40,890 nucleotides of DNA from Candidatus Dadabacteria bacterium (GTDB taxonomy: Bacteria; Desulfobacterota_D; UBA1144; Nemesobacterales; Nemesobacteraceae): contig JAPPFE010000008.1 in NCBI GenBank assembly GCA_028823955.1, positions 1 to 40,890 of the forward strand, given 5' to 3'. A program made the translations under genes and the position numbers. Within the stretch, counting starts at the first letter, position 1, and every line of letters starts with the position of its first letter. Below the pieces are notes generated by a model, which ran no database searches, was not told the DNA's origin, and saw only the letters and a list, made by a program, of their open reading frames with translations. Below are positions 1-8,844 of this stretch, piece after piece.

Positions 1-48
1 GGTGGAAGAACTGTTGGGGCAGGCGTAGTAACAGAAATCATTGAGTGA
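1..48 (+). CDS. tuf: Elongation factor Tu, C-terminal end (partial)
   Basis: Only the last 15 codons and the TGA stop are inside the window. They read [15 protein letters not shown], which matches the conserved C-terminus of EF-Tu, the GTPase that delivers aminoacyl-tRNA to the ribosome. A tuf gene directly ahead of rpsJ is the common arrangement at the head of the S10 operon, which supports the call. The stop overlaps the rpsJ start (TGATG), so the two genes are translationally coupled. Confidence 0.9.
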   Translation, partial: GGRTVGAGVVTEIIE

Positions 49-368
49 TGAGTAAGGCTTCGAAAATAAGAATAAAGCTTAAGTCTTTTGACTACAGGCT
101 TCTTGATAATTCAACGGAAGAGATTGTCGATACCGCCAAGAGAACGGGTGCGAGAATAGCCGGCCCGGTTCCGCTTCCTACCAGTATAAACAGGTACTGT
201 GTGCTGCGCGGTCCTCACGTGAACAAGAATTCAAGAGAGCATTTCGAAATAAGAACGCATAAAAGACTTGTAGACATACTTGAGCCTACGCAGCAGACAA
301 TAGATGAACTTATGAAACTAAACCTTGCTTCGGGTGTGGAAGTAGAGATAAAACTAACGGGTTCGTAA
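48..368 (+). CDS. rpsJ: 30S ribosomal protein S10
   Basis: S10 sits in the head of the small subunit and, as NusE, also takes part in transcription antitermination. The 106-residue product has the family landmarks [15 protein letters not shown] near the N-terminus, [12 protein letters not shown] in the middle loop and RTHKRLVDI. Its length fits the family (about 102-107). I chose the ATG whose A is the last base of the tuf stop; an in-frame GTG one codon earlier (45) is possible. It is the first gene of the classical S10 order, four bases ahead of rplC. Confidence 0.97.
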   Translation: MSKASKIRIKLKSFDYRLLDNSTEEIVDTAKRTGARIAGPVPLPTSINRYCVLRGPHVNKNSREHFEIRTHKRLVDILEPTQQTIDELMKLNLASGVEVEIKLTGS

Positions 369-371
369 AAA

Positions 372-1016
372 ATGATTCAGGGAATTATAGGAACAAAAAA
401 GGGAATGACCGAGTTTTTCAACGATGACATGGTCAAGGTCATCACTACGGTAGTTGAAGCGGGCCCGTGCTTCGTGGTTTCGAAGAAAACCAAGGATTCA
501 GACGGCTACGACGCTGTTCAGCTCGGTTTTGGAGAAGTAAAACCCCAGCGGCTCACGCGTCCCATGAAGGGACATTTCACAAAAGCCGGAGTGGACCCTG
601 CTGCGAAGCTTAAAGAATTTTCCGCCACGGTTGACGATTACGAGGTGGGGGACGTGGTAAAAGTTGACATTTTCAAGGTTGGAGATGTTCTAGACGTCAC
701 AGCTAAAAGCAAGGGAAAGGGATTCGCCGGGACCATAAAACGTTACAATTTCTCAAGGCAGCCCATGTCCCACGGCGGCATGGCCCACAGAAGACCCGGC
801 TCCATAGGACAGGCATCATCTCCGGCCAAGGTGTGGAAAGGGTTGAAAATGCCGGGGCGAATGGGTGGAAAGAATGTAACGGTTCAGGGCATCAGGGTGG
901 TCGATATAGATGTTGAGAGAAATCTTCTTTTCGTAAAGGGGTCGGTTCCGGGTCCGGTGGGAGGGACGCTTTTTCTCCGGCACACGTCAAAGGGGGCGAA
1001 AGATGCTTCAAGTTGA
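372..1016 (+). CDS. rplC: 50S ribosomal protein L3
   Basis: L3 is a primary 23S rRNA binder whose long loop reaches the peptidyl transferase centre. The 214-residue protein begins with [10 protein letters not shown] and contains the bacterial signature [21 protein letters not shown] followed by GRMGG. Length matches the family (about 206-215). The start is an ATG three bases after rpsJ. Its 3' end overlaps rplD by 14 bases, so L4 starts inside the L3 gene. The last residues are DASS, and the bases that encode them also contain the rplD start. Confidence 0.97.
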   Translation: MIQGIIGTKKGMTEFFNDDMVKVITTVVEAGPCFVVSKKTKDSDGYDAVQLGFGEVKPQRLTRPMKGHFTKAGVDPAAKLKEFSATVDDYEVGDVVKVDIFKVGDVLDVTAKSKGKGFAGTIKRYNFSRQPMSHGGMAHRRPGSIGQASSPAKVWKGLKMPGRMGGKNVTVQGIRVVDIDVERNLLFVKGSVPGPVGGTLFLRHTSKGAKDASS

Positions 1017-1623
1017 CGTATATGACATCGCCAGGAAAAAGGTGGGAACAATGGAACTTCGCTCCGAAATATTTGAAGCTCCGGTAAAAAAGCACTTGCT
1101 CCACGAAGTAGTCAACTGGCAGCTTGCCAAAAAAAGGGCCGGAACCTCGTCCACCAAGACAAGAGCTGAAGTCCGAGGCGGCGGAGCAAAGCCATGGAAA
1201 CAGAAACACACAGGACGTGCAAGGGCGGGGTCCAGACGTTCCCCGATCTGGCGCAAGGGTGGAGTAACTTTTGGACCGAAACCGAAAGACTGGTCTTACT
1301 CGATTCCGAAAAAGGTGAGAAAAGGGGCACTTGTTTCTGCTCTCTCAAGCCGTTTCGGCGAAGGTGCCATAGTTGTGCTCGACAGTTTTGAGCTTCCGGA
1401 GATAAAGACTAGGCAGGTGGCGAAATTCATGAAGGATTTTGAATTCTCCCAAGCTCTTGTGATTGTCAGTTCGGATAACGAGAATCTCCACAAGTCGGCA
1501 AGGAACATACCTGACGTAAAGGTGCTCAGGGATGACGGGCTTAACGTATACGATCTTCTCAGACACAAAAACATAGTCATGGTGCGGGGTTCGGTTGAAA
1601 AAATCCAGGAGAGACTATCATGA
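1003..1623 (+). CDS. rplD: 50S ribosomal protein L4
   Basis: L4 lines the peptide exit tunnel through an extended basic loop. The 206-residue product shows that loop clearly around residues 48-90, with TRAEVRGGGAKPWKQKHTG and ARAGSRRSPIWRKGG. The length is typical. It starts at an ATG inside rplC (14-base overlap) and its TGA overlaps the rplW ATG (ATGA), so translation of L3, L4 and L23 should be coupled. In E. coli L4 represses this operon; nothing seen here tests that. Confidence 0.97.
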   Translation: MLQVDVYDIARKKVGTMELRSEIFEAPVKKHLLHEVVNWQLAKKRAGTSSTKTRAEVRGGGAKPWKQKHTGRARAGSRRSPIWRKGGVTFGPKPKDWSYSIPKKVRKGALVSALSSRFGEGAIVVLDSFELPEIKTRQVAKFMKDFEFSQALVIVSSDNENLHKSARNIPDVKVLRDDGLNVYDLLRHKNIVMVRGSVEKIQERLS

Positions 1624-1907
1624 AAGATCCCCGTTCGATCATAAAACTTCCTGTGATTACCGAGAAAAGCACAGAAGCCAGAGAAGACGGCTGGTACGTT
1701 TTTTCCGTAGACAGAAGATGCAACAAAAAGGAGATACAGGATTCCGTCGAGAAGATTTTCGGGGTCAAGGTGGAGAAGGTGAGAACCCTTGTGCTTCCTG
1801 GAAAAAGAGTGAAAAGATTCGGCAGAGTTGTAGGAAAGAGGTCAGCGGTTAAAAAGGCTTACGTTAAGCTCAGAGAGGGAGAAATCAACCTGTTTGAGGG
1901 AGTTTGA
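1620..1907 (+). CDS. rplW: 50S ribosomal protein L23
   Basis: L23 lies at the exit of the peptide tunnel and is the docking site for trigger factor and SRP. The 95-residue protein has the family N-terminus [16 protein letters not shown] and the C-terminal segment ending [16 protein letters not shown]. The ATG overlaps the rplD stop by four bases (ATGA). It is the fourth gene of the S10 cluster, immediately ahead of rplB, as in most bacteria. Confidence 0.96.
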   Translation: MKDPRSIIKLPVITEKSTEAREDGWYVFSVDRRCNKKEIQDSVEKIFGVKVEKVRTLVLPGKRVKRFGRVVGKRSAVKKAYVKLREGEINLFEGV

Positions 1908-1909
1908 TC

Positions 1910-2752
1910 ATGGGAGTAAAAAAATATAACCCCACATCTCCGGGAAGAAGGTTCATGTCCGGGTTTGACTTTGAGGAGATAACCTCAAAAAAGCCCCACA
2001 AGTCCCTTACGGTTTCTCTTAAGAAGAACTCAGGACGCAACTCGAATGGAAGGATTACCAACTTCAGAAAAGGCGGCGGTCACAAGAAACGCTACAGAAT
2101 AATAGATTTCAAAAGAGACAAGCACGGCATACCCGCCAGAGTTGTCTCGCTGGAATATGATCCGTATCGCTCGGCTAGAATCGCTCTTCTGTCCTATGCT
2201 GACGGTGAAAAGAGATATATTATAGCCCCTGCCGGCCTTAAAGTGGGTGATGAACTAAATTCCGGACCCGGGGTGGAAGTTTCAAGTGGAAATGCTCTTC
2301 CCATAGAGAATATTCCCGTGGGTACGGTTATTCACAACATAGAAATGAGGCCCGGAGGCGGGGGAAAGCTGGTTCGTTCCGCAGGTTCGGCAGCGCAGAT
2401 TGTCGCAAAAGATGGTAACTACGCCCAGATAAAACTCGCTTCTGGCGAAATAAGGCTGATTCATCTTCGGTGCATGGCTACTGTGGGAAGGATCGGAAAC
2501 GCCGAGAACGAACTTATAGTCTGGGGGAAGGCGGGGAGGTCCCGTCACAAGGGCATAAGACCCACGGTTCGCGGGGTGGCGATGAATCCAGTTGATCATC
2601 CCCATGGCGGAGGAGAAGGCAAGGCGACCAAGGGAAACCCTCATCCTGTTTCTCCTTGGGGATGGATTACGATAGGAAAGAAGACGAGAAACAACAAGAG
2701 AATGGACAAATATATAGTTAAGCCGAGAAGGGTTGGCTACGGAATGGATTAA
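1910..2752 (+). CDS. rplB: 50S ribosomal protein L2
   Basis: L2 helps build the peptidyl transferase centre and bridge B7b. The 280-residue protein starts [14 protein letters not shown]. It contains [19 protein letters not shown] and the highly conserved C-terminal [15 protein letters not shown] with the functionally important histidine. I chose the ATG at 1910 because the protein then begins exactly as family members do. An in-frame TTG at 1904, inside the rplW stop region, would add only two residues. The GAGGGAG upstream within rplW acts as ribosome binding site. Confidence 0.97.
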   Translation: MGVKKYNPTSPGRRFMSGFDFEEITSKKPHKSLTVSLKKNSGRNSNGRITNFRKGGGHKKRYRIIDFKRDKHGIPARVVSLEYDPYRSARIALLSYADGEKRYIIAPAGLKVGDELNSGPGVEVSSGNALPIENIPVGTVIHNIEMRPGGGGKLVRSAGSAAQIVAKDGNYAQIKLASGEIRLIHLRCMATVGRIGNAENELIVWGKAGRSRHKGIRPTVRGVAMNPVDHPHGGGEGKATKGNPHPVSPWGWITIGKKTRNNKRMDKYIVKPRRVGYGMD

Positions 2753-2767
2753 TCGCGGGAGCTTCAG

Positions 2768-3046
2768 ATGGCAAGATCAAGTAAAAAGGGACTGTATGTG
2801 CACGAAAAGCTTATGAAGAAAGTTGAGCAGGCACAGAGTTCCGGGAGTCAGAGAATTATCAGGACCTGGTCAAGAGCTTCAATGATAATACCCGAGATGA
2901 TAGGAATGACTTTCGCGGTTCACAACGGAACGAGGTTTATTCCCGTATTTGTGTCCGAACAGATGGTAGGACATAAACTGGGCGAGTTTTCTCCCACGAG
3001 GACTTACCATGGTCATGCGGGTGATAGAAAAGCTAGGAAAAGATAG
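2768..3046 (+). CDS. rpsS: 30S ribosomal protein S19
   Basis: S19 is in the head of the 30S subunit near the A-site finger. The 92-residue product has the family pattern [18 protein letters not shown], then [17 protein letters not shown] and [13 protein letters not shown]. Length is standard (about 90-93). It lies 15 bases after rplB and 20 before rplV, in the expected order. Confidence 0.96.
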   Translation: MARSSKKGLYVHEKLMKKVEQAQSSGSQRIIRTWSRASMIIPEMIGMTFAVHNGTRFIPVFVSEQMVGHKLGEFSPTRTYHGHAGDRKARKR

Positions 3047-3066
3047 CAACAACAGAGAGATAGCAG

Positions 3067-3405
3067 ATGGTTTCTAAAGCAGTACATAAGTATGCCAGGG
3101 TGTCGCCGAAGAAGGCTAGGGTGGTTCTTGACCTCATAAGGGGAAAAAGCGTGGAGGAAGCTTCCTCGATTCTGCTTTCCGCCCGCAGGAGGGTCTCACC
3201 ACTGCTCTCTAAGCTGCTTAAATCGGCTGTGGCCAACGCCTCTGAGAAAGGATACAGCGACATCGACTCCCTTTACGTAAAGGAAGTCTACGCAACGCAG
3301 GGTCCGACACTTAAGCGTTTTAGGGCCAGGGCGATGGGAAGGGCTTTTGCCCGTAAAACCAGGATGAGTCATATAACGATAGTACTTGAACAGAGGGGAT
3401 TCTGA
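3067..3405 (+). CDS. rplV: 50S ribosomal protein L22
   Basis: L22 binds 23S rRNA and its beta-hairpin lines the exit tunnel, where macrolide resistance mutations occur in other bacteria. The 112-residue protein contains [18 protein letters not shown], the hairpin segment [10 protein letters not shown] and the C-terminal HITIVL strand. It starts with ATG after an AGAGAGATAGCAG leader. The TGA stop is one base before the rpsC TTG start. Confidence 0.96.
   Translation: MVSKAVHKYARVSPKKARVVLDLIRGKSVEEASSILLSARRRVSPLLSKLLKSAVANASEKGYSDIDSLYVKEVYATQGPTLKRFRARAMGRAFARKTRMSHITIVLEQRGF
3392..3399 (+). promoter_or_regulatory. Ribosome binding site for rpsC (decides a TTG start)
   Basis: AGAGGGGA inside the end of rplV ends seven bases before a TTG that gives the exact S3 N-terminus MGQKINPIG. 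The same frame has another TTG 21 bases upstream (3386), but that one would add seven residues not seen in the family and has no comparable Shine-Dalgarno sequence. Confidence 0.7.
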
Positions 3406-3406
3406 A

Positions 3407-4099
3407 TTGGGACAGAAAATTAATCCTATAGGACTTCGTATTGGAATAACCAGGTCATGGGATTCCAAGTGGTTTGCCGAGAAACAGATGTACAGGACTC
3501 TGCTCAAAGAGGATATAGACATCCGCAACTACGTAAAGAAGACCTTTTATCAGGCAGCCATCTCGAACATTGAGATTGAAAGGGCCGCGGCGGACAAGGT
3601 GAGAATTCTAGTGTATGCGGCAAGGCCCGGGATCATCATAGGAAGAAAGGGTCAGGAGATAGAGCAACTGAAGAAAAAGCTCCAGCAGATGACCGGAAAA
3701 GGCATATTTCTTGACATAAGAGAAGTAAAGAGACCCGAAACCGATGCCCAGCTTGTTGCTGAGAACCTTGCCCTTCAGCTTGAAAGAAGGGTTGCATACA
3801 GAAGGGCCATGAAAAGGGTGCTTTCATCCTCCATCCGAGCCGGGGTTCTAGGAATAAAAGTCATGGTTGCCGGGCGTCTCGGCGGAGCCGAAATAGCGAG
3901 AAGGGAGTGGTACAGGGAGGGAAGAGTGCCCCTCGGTACGCTCCGTGCGGATCTTGACTACGGGGTTACCGAAGCGTCAACCACCTACGGAGTGATAGGC
4001 GTAAAGGTCTGGATATTCAAAGGCGAGATAATACAGAAAAAGACTAAAGAGAGAGCAGGTGAAATTCCTGAGAGTGTAGATACCGATGCTTCAGCCTAA
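3407..4099 (+). CDS. rpsC: 30S ribosomal protein S3
   Basis: S3 forms part of the mRNA entry channel and has helicase-related function with S4 and S5. With the TTG start the protein has 230 residues and begins [13 protein letters not shown], as the family does. A KH domain contains [18 protein letters not shown], and the C-terminal domain has [21 protein letters not shown]. The 3' end overlaps rplP by 14 bases; the last residues are DASA, echoing the DASS end of rplC. TTG initiation of S3 is unusual and depends on a strong binding site in rplV. Confidence 0.95.
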   Translation: MGQKINPIGLRIGITRSWDSKWFAEKQMYRTLLKEDIDIRNYVKKTFYQAAISNIEIERAAADKVRILVYAARPGIIIGRKGQEIEQLKKKLQQMTGKGIFLDIREVKRPETDAQLVAENLALQLERRVAYRRAMKRVLSSSIRAGVLGIKVMVAGRLGGAEIARREWYREGRVPLGTLRADLDYGVTEASTTYGVIGVKVWIFKGEIIQKKTKERAGEIPESVDTDASA

Positions 4100-4508
4100 G
4101 AAGACAAAGTACAGAAAGCAGTTCAAGGGAAGAAACCGAGGAGCGGCGACCCGGGGAACGACGTTTGCCTTCGGCGACCTTGCGCTTCAGACGTTGGAAA
4201 ACGGGACGATTACTTCAAGGCAGATAGAGGCCGCCCGTATTGCGATCACAAGGCACGTGAGAAGGGGAGCAAATCTCTGGATAAGGATATTTCCCTATAA
4301 ACCCGTTACCAAGAAGCCTGCAGAGACTAGGATGGGAAAGGGAAAGGGGGATGTGGACAAGTATGTGGCGCCGGTAAAAAGAGGACAATTTCTTTACGAA
4401 ATATCAGGAGTAAGCGAAGAACTTGCACGCTCAGCCTTAAGGCTTGCTTCCTATAAGCTTCCTCTTAGAACCAGGATAGTGTCCAGAAGCGAGGAGGAGT
4501 TTGTCTGA
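4086..4508 (+). CDS. rplP: 50S ribosomal protein L16
   Basis: L16 organises the A-site tRNA pocket of the 50S subunit. The 140-residue protein shows [19 protein letters not shown] at the N-terminus and [20 protein letters not shown], both typical, and the usual basic segment [21 protein letters not shown]. It begins within the rpsC 3' end (14-base overlap). Its TGA shares one base with the rpmC ATG (TGATG). Confidence 0.96.
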   Translation: MLQPKKTKYRKQFKGRNRGAATRGTTFAFGDLALQTLENGTITSRQIEAARIAITRHVRRGANLWIRIFPYKPVTKKPAETRMGKGKGDVDKYVAPVKRGQFLYEISGVSEELARSALRLASYKLPLRTRIVSRSEEEFV

Positions 4509-4714
4509 TGGCAACGAACGCGGAAGAACTAAGAAATCTAACGCCCGAAGAACTGAACAAGCGCCATCGTGATGCGAATGAAGAGCTTTTCAATGTCAGA
4601 ATACAGGTCGCCACTGGACAGAACCCCAACAATGCGAGGGTAAAGCAGTTGAGAAGAGAGATTGCTAGGATACTTACCATAAAAAAACAGCGGGATACGG
4701 CTTCGGGGAGTTAA
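4508..4714 (+). CDS. rpmC: 50S ribosomal protein L29
   Basis: L29 sits beside L23 at the tunnel exit. The 68-residue product has the two-helix pattern of the family: an N-terminal helix (AEELRNLTPEELNKRHRDAN) and the second helix with NARVKQLRREIARILTI. Length is within the family range. Start overlaps the rplP stop by one base, and rpsQ follows after four bases. Confidence 0.94.
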   Translation: MATNAEELRNLTPEELNKRHRDANEELFNVRIQVATGQNPNNARVKQLRREIARILTIKKQRDTASGS

Positions 4715-4718
4715 TTCT

Positions 4719-4979
4719 ATGGAAAGAGGAAAGTTAAAGACCAGAACGGGAATTGTGGTAGGTAACAAGATGGACAAGACCGCGGTCGTGGAAGTACAGC
4801 GGATCAAAAGTCACGGTCGGTATAAAAAGCAGATAAGAACCAGCAAGAGATTTAAGGTCCATGATGAGCGCAACGAGTGCAACATAGGAGATAAGGTCAC
4901 AATAATAGAGTCAAGGCCCCACAGCAAAACCAAGAGGTGGAGGCTGGGCAAAGTGGTCAGTCAGGCCGCAGGTGCGTAG
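4719..4979 (+). CDS. rpsQ: 30S ribosomal protein S17
   Basis: S17 is an OB-fold primary binder of 16S rRNA. The 86-residue protein contains GIVVGNKMDKTAVVEV, then HDERNECNIGDKVTI and the conserved SKTKRWRL. Length is standard. A 38-base spacer separates it from rplN, the longest gap in this part of the cluster; no terminator or promoter is evident in it. Confidence 0.95.
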   Translation: MERGKLKTRTGIVVGNKMDKTAVVEVQRIKSHGRYKKQIRTSKRFKVHDERNECNIGDKVTIIESRPHSKTKRWRLGKVVSQAAGA

Positions 4980-5017
4980 GACGTGGTTTTTGATTCTTCG
5001 GACTACGGGAGAAAAAA

Positions 5018-5386
5018 ATGATTCAGTCAAGCACATATCTGGACTCGGCGGATAACACAGGGGCCAAAAGGCTTTTCTGCATAAAAGTCCTGGGAGGTTC
5101 CGGAAGAAAGTACGCGCGGCTTGGAGATGTTGTTGTGGTTTCGGTCAAGCAGGCCATTCCGAAGTCCAAAGTGGAGAAAGGTTCTGTTTACAAAGCCGTG
5201 ATAGTCAGGGTGAGGAAGGAACAGAGAAGACCGGATGGTACGTATGTGCGCTTTGATAACAATGCCGCCGTCATAATAGACAAGGAAAACGAGCCGATAG
5301 GTACGAGGGTTTTCGGACCGATCGCGCGTGAACTGAGGCTTAAGGGTTTTATGAAAATTATCTCGCTTGCTCCGGAGGTCGTCTGA
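5018..5386 (+). CDS. rplN: 50S ribosomal protein L14
   Basis: L14 contacts 16S rRNA in bridge B8 and is the target of the silencing factor RsfS. The 122-residue product has the invariant N-terminus [18 protein letters not shown] (family usually MIQ...L.VADNSGA). It also has [20 protein letters not shown] and ends with [12 protein letters not shown]. Length is exactly typical. It is the first gene of the spc section and is followed after two bases by rplX. Confidence 0.97.
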   Translation: MIQSSTYLDSADNTGAKRLFCIKVLGGSGRKYARLGDVVVVSVKQAIPKSKVEKGSVYKAVIVRVRKEQRRPDGTYVRFDNNAAVIIDKENEPIGTRVFGPIARELRLKGFMKIISLAPEVV

Positions 5387-5388
5387 AC

Positions 5389-5718
5389 ATGTCAGCTGGA
5401 AAGAGAAAGTTTCACATAAGGGCCGGGGATACGGTCTACGTGGTTGCGGGCAAGGAGAAAGGGAAGACCGGCAAGGTGCTGAGAATTGACAGAAACGTCG
5501 AAAAGGCCTTTGTGGAGAAGCTCAATATCATAAAGAGACACAACCGCCCGACGCAGAAAAACCCCGCTGGCGGAATCATCGAGAAAGAGGCCGGAATCCA
5601 TGTCTCGAATCTGATGCTGTACGATTCCGAGAGCAGTCAGCCGGTAAAAGTTGGGTATAGAACCGGCGAGGACGGTAAAAAAATAAGGTACAACAGAAGG
5701 ACTGGAAAGGAAATCTGA
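5389..5718 (+). CDS. rplX: 50S ribosomal protein L24
   Basis: L24 is an assembly initiator at the tunnel exit. The 109-residue protein has the KOW motif [20 protein letters not shown] near the N-terminus and the family's later segment [18 protein letters not shown]. It ends in a basic tail ([12 protein letters not shown]). The ATG follows the rplN stop by two bases, and a GGAGG motif lies inside rplN (5373-5377). Confidence 0.95.
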   Translation: MSAGKRKFHIRAGDTVYVVAGKEKGKTGKVLRIDRNVEKAFVEKLNIIKRHNRPTQKNPAGGIIEKEAGIHVSNLMLYDSESSQPVKVGYRTGEDGKKIRYNRRTGKEI

Positions 5719-5722
5719 GAAA

Positions 5723-6277
5723 ATGGTTCCGAGAATAAAGACCCTATATAAGAGCGAGGTCGTACCCGCACTGATTGAAAAATTTTCCTACGGAAACACT
5801 ATGCAGGTTCCAAGGCTTGAGAAAATAGTAGTGAACATGGGACTTGGAAGACTTAGTGAAGCCGGGAGACAGACAAAGGTAATAGACGAAGCCGTCTCGG
5901 AACTTGCGGGGATAACAGGACAAAGGCCGGTGGTTACCAAGGCGCGGAAGTCAGTTGCGGGTTTCAAGCTCAGGGAAGGCCAGCCGATAGGCTGCATGGT
6001 TACGCTCCGGGGAGAGAGAATGTATGAGTTTTTCGACCGTTTGGTGAATCTCGCCCTTCCAAGAGTCAGGGATTTTAAGGGACTGCCGCCGCGGGCTTTT
6101 GACGGTTCCGGCAACTATACTCTGGGAATAAAGGAGCACCTGGTTTTTCCTGAAATAGATTACAGCAAGGTTCAGTACAACAAGGGAATGAATATTAGTC
6201 TGATTACTACTTCAAAAACCGATGCCGAGGCCATGGAACTTCTTTCCGGTCTCGGAGTGCCGTTTGCGAATAATTAG
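5723..6277 (+). CDS. rplE: 50S ribosomal protein L5
   Basis: L5 binds 5S rRNA in the central protuberance. The 184-residue protein has [35 protein letters not shown] and the C-terminal [21 protein letters not shown]. These follow the family from end to end (usual length about 179-185). It lies four bases after rplX and 12 before rpsN. Confidence 0.97.
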   Translation: MVPRIKTLYKSEVVPALIEKFSYGNTMQVPRLEKIVVNMGLGRLSEAGRQTKVIDEAVSELAGITGQRPVVTKARKSVAGFKLREGQPIGCMVTLRGERMYEFFDRLVNLALPRVRDFKGLPPRAFDGSGNYTLGIKEHLVFPEIDYSKVQYNKGMNISLITTSKTDAEAMELLSGLGVPFANN

Positions 6278-6289
6278 AAGAGAGGAATT

Positions 6290-6475
6290 ATGGCCAGAAA
6301 AGCATTACTTGAGAAATCGAAGAGGAAGCCGAAGTTTCGCGTGCGTGCGGTTAACCGTTGCGTACTCTGCGGGAGGCCGAGAGGTTTTATGAGAAAATTC
6401 GGCATCTGCAGGGTCTGTTTCAGGGATCTTGCCAGCAAGGGACATCTTCCGGGCGTGAGAAAAGCGAGTTTTTAA
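6290..6475 (+). CDS. rpsN: 30S ribosomal protein S14, zinc-binding (type Z)
   Basis: S14 is required late in 30S assembly. This is the short 61-residue form with a zinc ribbon: Cys24-x2-Cys27 and Cys40-x2-Cys43 are all present, and [14 protein letters not shown] is the family signature. The zinc-free long form is about 100 residues, so the type is clear. Position between rplE and rpsH is canonical. Some bacteria carry a second zinc-free copy under Zur control; none is in this window. Confidence 0.96.
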   Translation: MARKALLEKSKRKPKFRVRAVNRCVLCGRPRGFMRKFGICRVCFRDLASKGHLPGVRKASF

Positions 6476-6494
6476 GAAATATGTTGGAGAGAAA

Positions 6495-6887
6495 ATGACG
6501 GATCCGATTGCAGATATGTTAACCAGAATAAGGAACGCCTTTATGGTGGGTCACAACCATGTCGAGATTCCCGGTTCGGTTATAAAAGGCGAGATTGCCA
6601 GGGTTCTTACTGAGGAAGGCTATGTGGAGAGTTATAAAATTACTGAAGAAGGGGTAAAGAAAACCATAAGCATCAAGCTGAAGTACGGTCCTGACGGCAA
6701 GGCGGCAATAGATGAGATAAAGAGGATAAGCAAGCCATCAAGAAGGGTTTACGTTGGCAAAGATGATATTCCGAGGGTCAGGGGCGGAATGGGAATTTCA
6801 ATACTTTCTACTTCAAGCGGAATAATGACGGGGGTTGCTGCAAGGAGCAAAAGGATAGGCGGGGAGATTCTCTGCACGGTGATCTGA
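6495..6887 (+). CDS. rpsH: 30S ribosomal protein S8
   Basis: S8 binds helix 21 of 16S rRNA; in E. coli it is the translational repressor of the spc operon. The 130-residue product starts MTDPIADMLTRIRNAF and ends with the family signature GMGISILSTSSGIMTGVAA, then RIGGEILCTVI. Length is standard. RBS GGAGAG (6485-6490) precedes the ATG. Confidence 0.97.
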   Translation: MTDPIADMLTRIRNAFMVGHNHVEIPGSVIKGEIARVLTEEGYVESYKITEEGVKKTISIKLKYGPDGKAAIDEIKRISKPSRRVYVGKDDIPRVRGGMGISILSTSSGIMTGVAARSKRIGGEILCTVI

Positions 6888-6897
6888 GGACAGACGA

Positions 6898-7449
6898 ATG
6901 TCAAGAATAGGAACAAAACCAGTGGTTATTCCCGACGGGGTAACGGCGACGCCCAGACAGGGGGCTATCGAAATCAAGGGGCCAAAGGGAAGCCTTGAGG
7001 TTACGGTGCCCGAGGGAATAAAAGCCGTACTTGAGAACGGAACCGTGGTTGTTTCCAGGCAAAGCGAGGAGAAAAGAATAAAGTCTTTTCACGGTCTTAC
7101 GCGAAGCCTTATTAACAATTCAGTAATAGGGGTGAGTGAAGGATTTACCAAGGTACTTCGCATAACCGGTACGGGTTACAAGGCGGATCTCTTGGGGAAA
7201 GCAGGACTCAGGTTTTCACTCGGTTACTCACACCCGGTTGATTTTTCACTTCCCCAGGGCGTAGAAGCGACCGTGGAGGAACGGGGCACCTTGCTCTCGC
7301 TTCATGGAATTGACAAGCAGCTCGTGGGAGAGACCGCGGCACGCATAAGGAAGATAAGACCACCCGATTCCTATAAGGGCAAGGGTGTTCGTTACGAAGG
7401 TGAGAAGTTGAAGCTTAAACCCGGAAAAGCTGGAGCGGCTACTAAGTAA
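6898..7449 (+). CDS. rplF: 50S ribosomal protein L6
   Basis: L6 lies at the base of the L7/L12 stalk near the sarcin-ricin loop. The 183-residue protein begins MSRIGTKPVVIPDGV, has GPKGSLEVTVP, and near the C-terminus has the diagnostic AARIRKIRPPDSYKGKGVRY. Length is typical. Its TAA shares one base with the rplR ATG (TAATG), implying coupled translation with L18. Confidence 0.97.
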   Translation: MSRIGTKPVVIPDGVTATPRQGAIEIKGPKGSLEVTVPEGIKAVLENGTVVVSRQSEEKRIKSFHGLTRSLINNSVIGVSEGFTKVLRITGTGYKADLLGKAGLRFSLGYSHPVDFSLPQGVEATVEERGTLLSLHGIDKQLVGETAARIRKIRPPDSYKGKGVRYEGEKLKLKPGKAGAATK

Positions 7450-7823
7450 TGATAAAAAAGAAAAGCAGAAATCTGGCGCGTAAAAGAAGACACCTTGCTG
7501 TGAGGAAAAAGATAAACGGCACCGCGGAGATTCCTAGGGTTTCCGTTTTCCGCTCGGCAAGGCATATATACGCCCAACTAATAGATGATACCGCAGAAGT
7601 CACCCTTCTTCAGGCATCAACGATGTTTTCTGAGACGAAAAAGAGGTTGTCTGCCGAGAACATGAAGAAAACCGAGGTTGCCAAAGAGGTTGGAAAGCAT
7701 CTCGGGGAGATGGCTGTTCAGAAGGGCATAACCAGGGTGCGTTTCGACAGAGGGGGTTACGCTTACCACGGAAGGATAAAGTCGCTTGCCGACGGGATCC
7801 GCGAGGCGGGAGTGGAGTTTTAG
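7449..7823 (+). CDS. rplR: 50S ribosomal protein L18
   Basis: L18 binds 5S rRNA and joins the central protuberance. The 124-residue protein has a basic N-terminus (NLARKRRHLAVRKKI) and RVSVFRSARHIYAQLIDD. Its C-terminal segment FDRGGYAYHGRIKSLADGIRE is the family signature. It overlaps rplF by one base. A 26-base spacer with a strong Shine-Dalgarno site leads to rpsE. Confidence 0.97.
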   Translation: MIKKKSRNLARKRRHLAVRKKINGTAEIPRVSVFRSARHIYAQLIDDTAEVTLLQASTMFSETKKRLSAENMKKTEVAKEVGKHLGEMAVQKGITRVRFDRGGYAYHGRIKSLADGIREAGVEF

Positions 7824-7833
7824 GAGAAAAATT

Positions 7834-7841
7834 AAAGGAGG
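7834..7841 (+). promoter_or_regulatory. Ribosome binding site for rpsE
   Basis: AAAGGAGG, close to the ideal anti-16S complement. It ends eight bases before the TTG at 7850 but only two before the other in-frame TTG at 7844, so it selects 7850 as the start of S5. Confidence 0.75.
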
Positions 7842-7849
7842 CTTTGGTT

Positions 7850-8380
7850 TTGGCAGAGGAGAGAATAAATCCGGCAGAACTTGAATTGCAAGAAAAAGTG
7901 GTTCACATAAGGAGGGTCGCTAAGGTGACCAAGGGTGGGAAAAGATTCCACTTTACTGTTCTTGCCGTGGTCGGAAACTCCGACGGAATTGTGGGAGCCG
8001 GACTGGGAAAATCGAATGAGGTTCCTGATGCCGTAAGAAAGGCGGTTGAAAAAGCAAAGAAAACTCTAATAAGGGTGCCGCGCAACGGCGCCACCATACC
8101 GCACGGAATTCACACGGAATATGTGTCAAGCAAGGTTATGCTCCTGCCTGCTGCCCCGGGTACGGGCGTTATAGCGGGTGGTGCAGTGCGAGCGGTGGTC
8201 GAACTTGCCGGCATACACGATGTTCTCTCGAAAGTTGTCGGATCAAGGAACCCGCTTAATGTTGTTATGGCGGTTGTAAAGGGACTCTCGGAACTGCAGG
8301 TTCCCGAAGAAATCGCGAAGACGAGGAACAAGGAGATAAAGGATCTCGATCTTCCCAATTACTATGATGCGGCGCAGTAA
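7850..8380 (+). CDS. rpsE: 30S ribosomal protein S5
   Basis: S5 is part of the decoding-fidelity region (ram mutations) and of the mRNA channel. With the TTG start it has 176 residues beginning MAEERINPAELELQEK. The double-stranded RNA-binding domain includes RRVAKVTKGGKRFHFTVLAV and GIVGAGLGKSNEVPDAVRKA. The C-terminal part has GTGVIAGGAVRAVVELAGI. The start is set by AAAGGAGG eight bases upstream. Downstream the usual rpmD (L30) is absent and rplO follows directly. Confidence 0.96.
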   Translation: MAEERINPAELELQEKVVHIRRVAKVTKGGKRFHFTVLAVVGNSDGIVGAGLGKSNEVPDAVRKAVEKAKKTLIRVPRNGATIPHGIHTEYVSSKVMLLPAAPGTGVIAGGAVRAVVELAGIHDVLSKVVGSRNPLNVVMAVVKGLSELQVPEEIAKTRNKEIKDLDLPNYYDAAQ

Positions 8381-8412
8381 AACGCGCGCTTAACAGTGGA
8401 GTGCAAAAGGAA

Positions 8413-8844
8413 ATGTTAAACGAACTTTCACCGGTTAAGGGATCTAAAACAAAAAGAAAAAGGGTAGGAAGAGGTGCGGGTTCCCAAGGGAAAACCAGCG
8501 GAAGAGGGCACAAGGGCCAAGGATCCCGTTCGGGGAAAGGGGTATCCAGATGGTTTGAAGGCGGTCAGACTCCACTCAAAATGAGAAGCCCGAAAAGGGG
8601 CTTTACAAACATATTCAAAAAACAGTACGACATAGTTAACTTGAAGGATCTTGAGCGTTTTGCGGATGCGGAGTCGGTTACGATCCAGACGCTTGCCGAG
8701 GCAGGAATAGTAAGCGGCAAAAAACCCGTAAAACTCTTGGCTACCGGCGAGATTGCCTCGGCGCTCTCCATAACGGTTAATGCCTGCAGTGAGGCGGCCG
8801 CGCGCAAGATAAACGACGCGGGAGGAAAAGTGGAGATAGTATGA
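8413..8844 (+). CDS. rplO: 50S ribosomal protein L15
   Basis: L15 is a late-assembly 50S protein. The 143-residue product begins MLNELSPVKGSKTKRKRVGRG and continues with GQGSRSGKG and the segment with GFTNIFKKQYDIVNLKDLERF, as in the family. I chose the ATG at 8413 for its fit to known N-termini (usually M.L..L.P). An in-frame GTG at 8401 would add four residues, and neither start has a well-spaced Shine-Dalgarno sequence. The stop overlaps the secY ATG (ATGA). Confidence 0.93.
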   Translation: MLNELSPVKGSKTKRKRVGRGAGSQGKTSGRGHKGQGSRSGKGVSRWFEGGQTPLKMRSPKRGFTNIFKKQYDIVNLKDLERFADAESVTIQTLAEAGIVSGKKPVKLLATGEIASALSITVNACSEAAARKINDAGGKVEIV

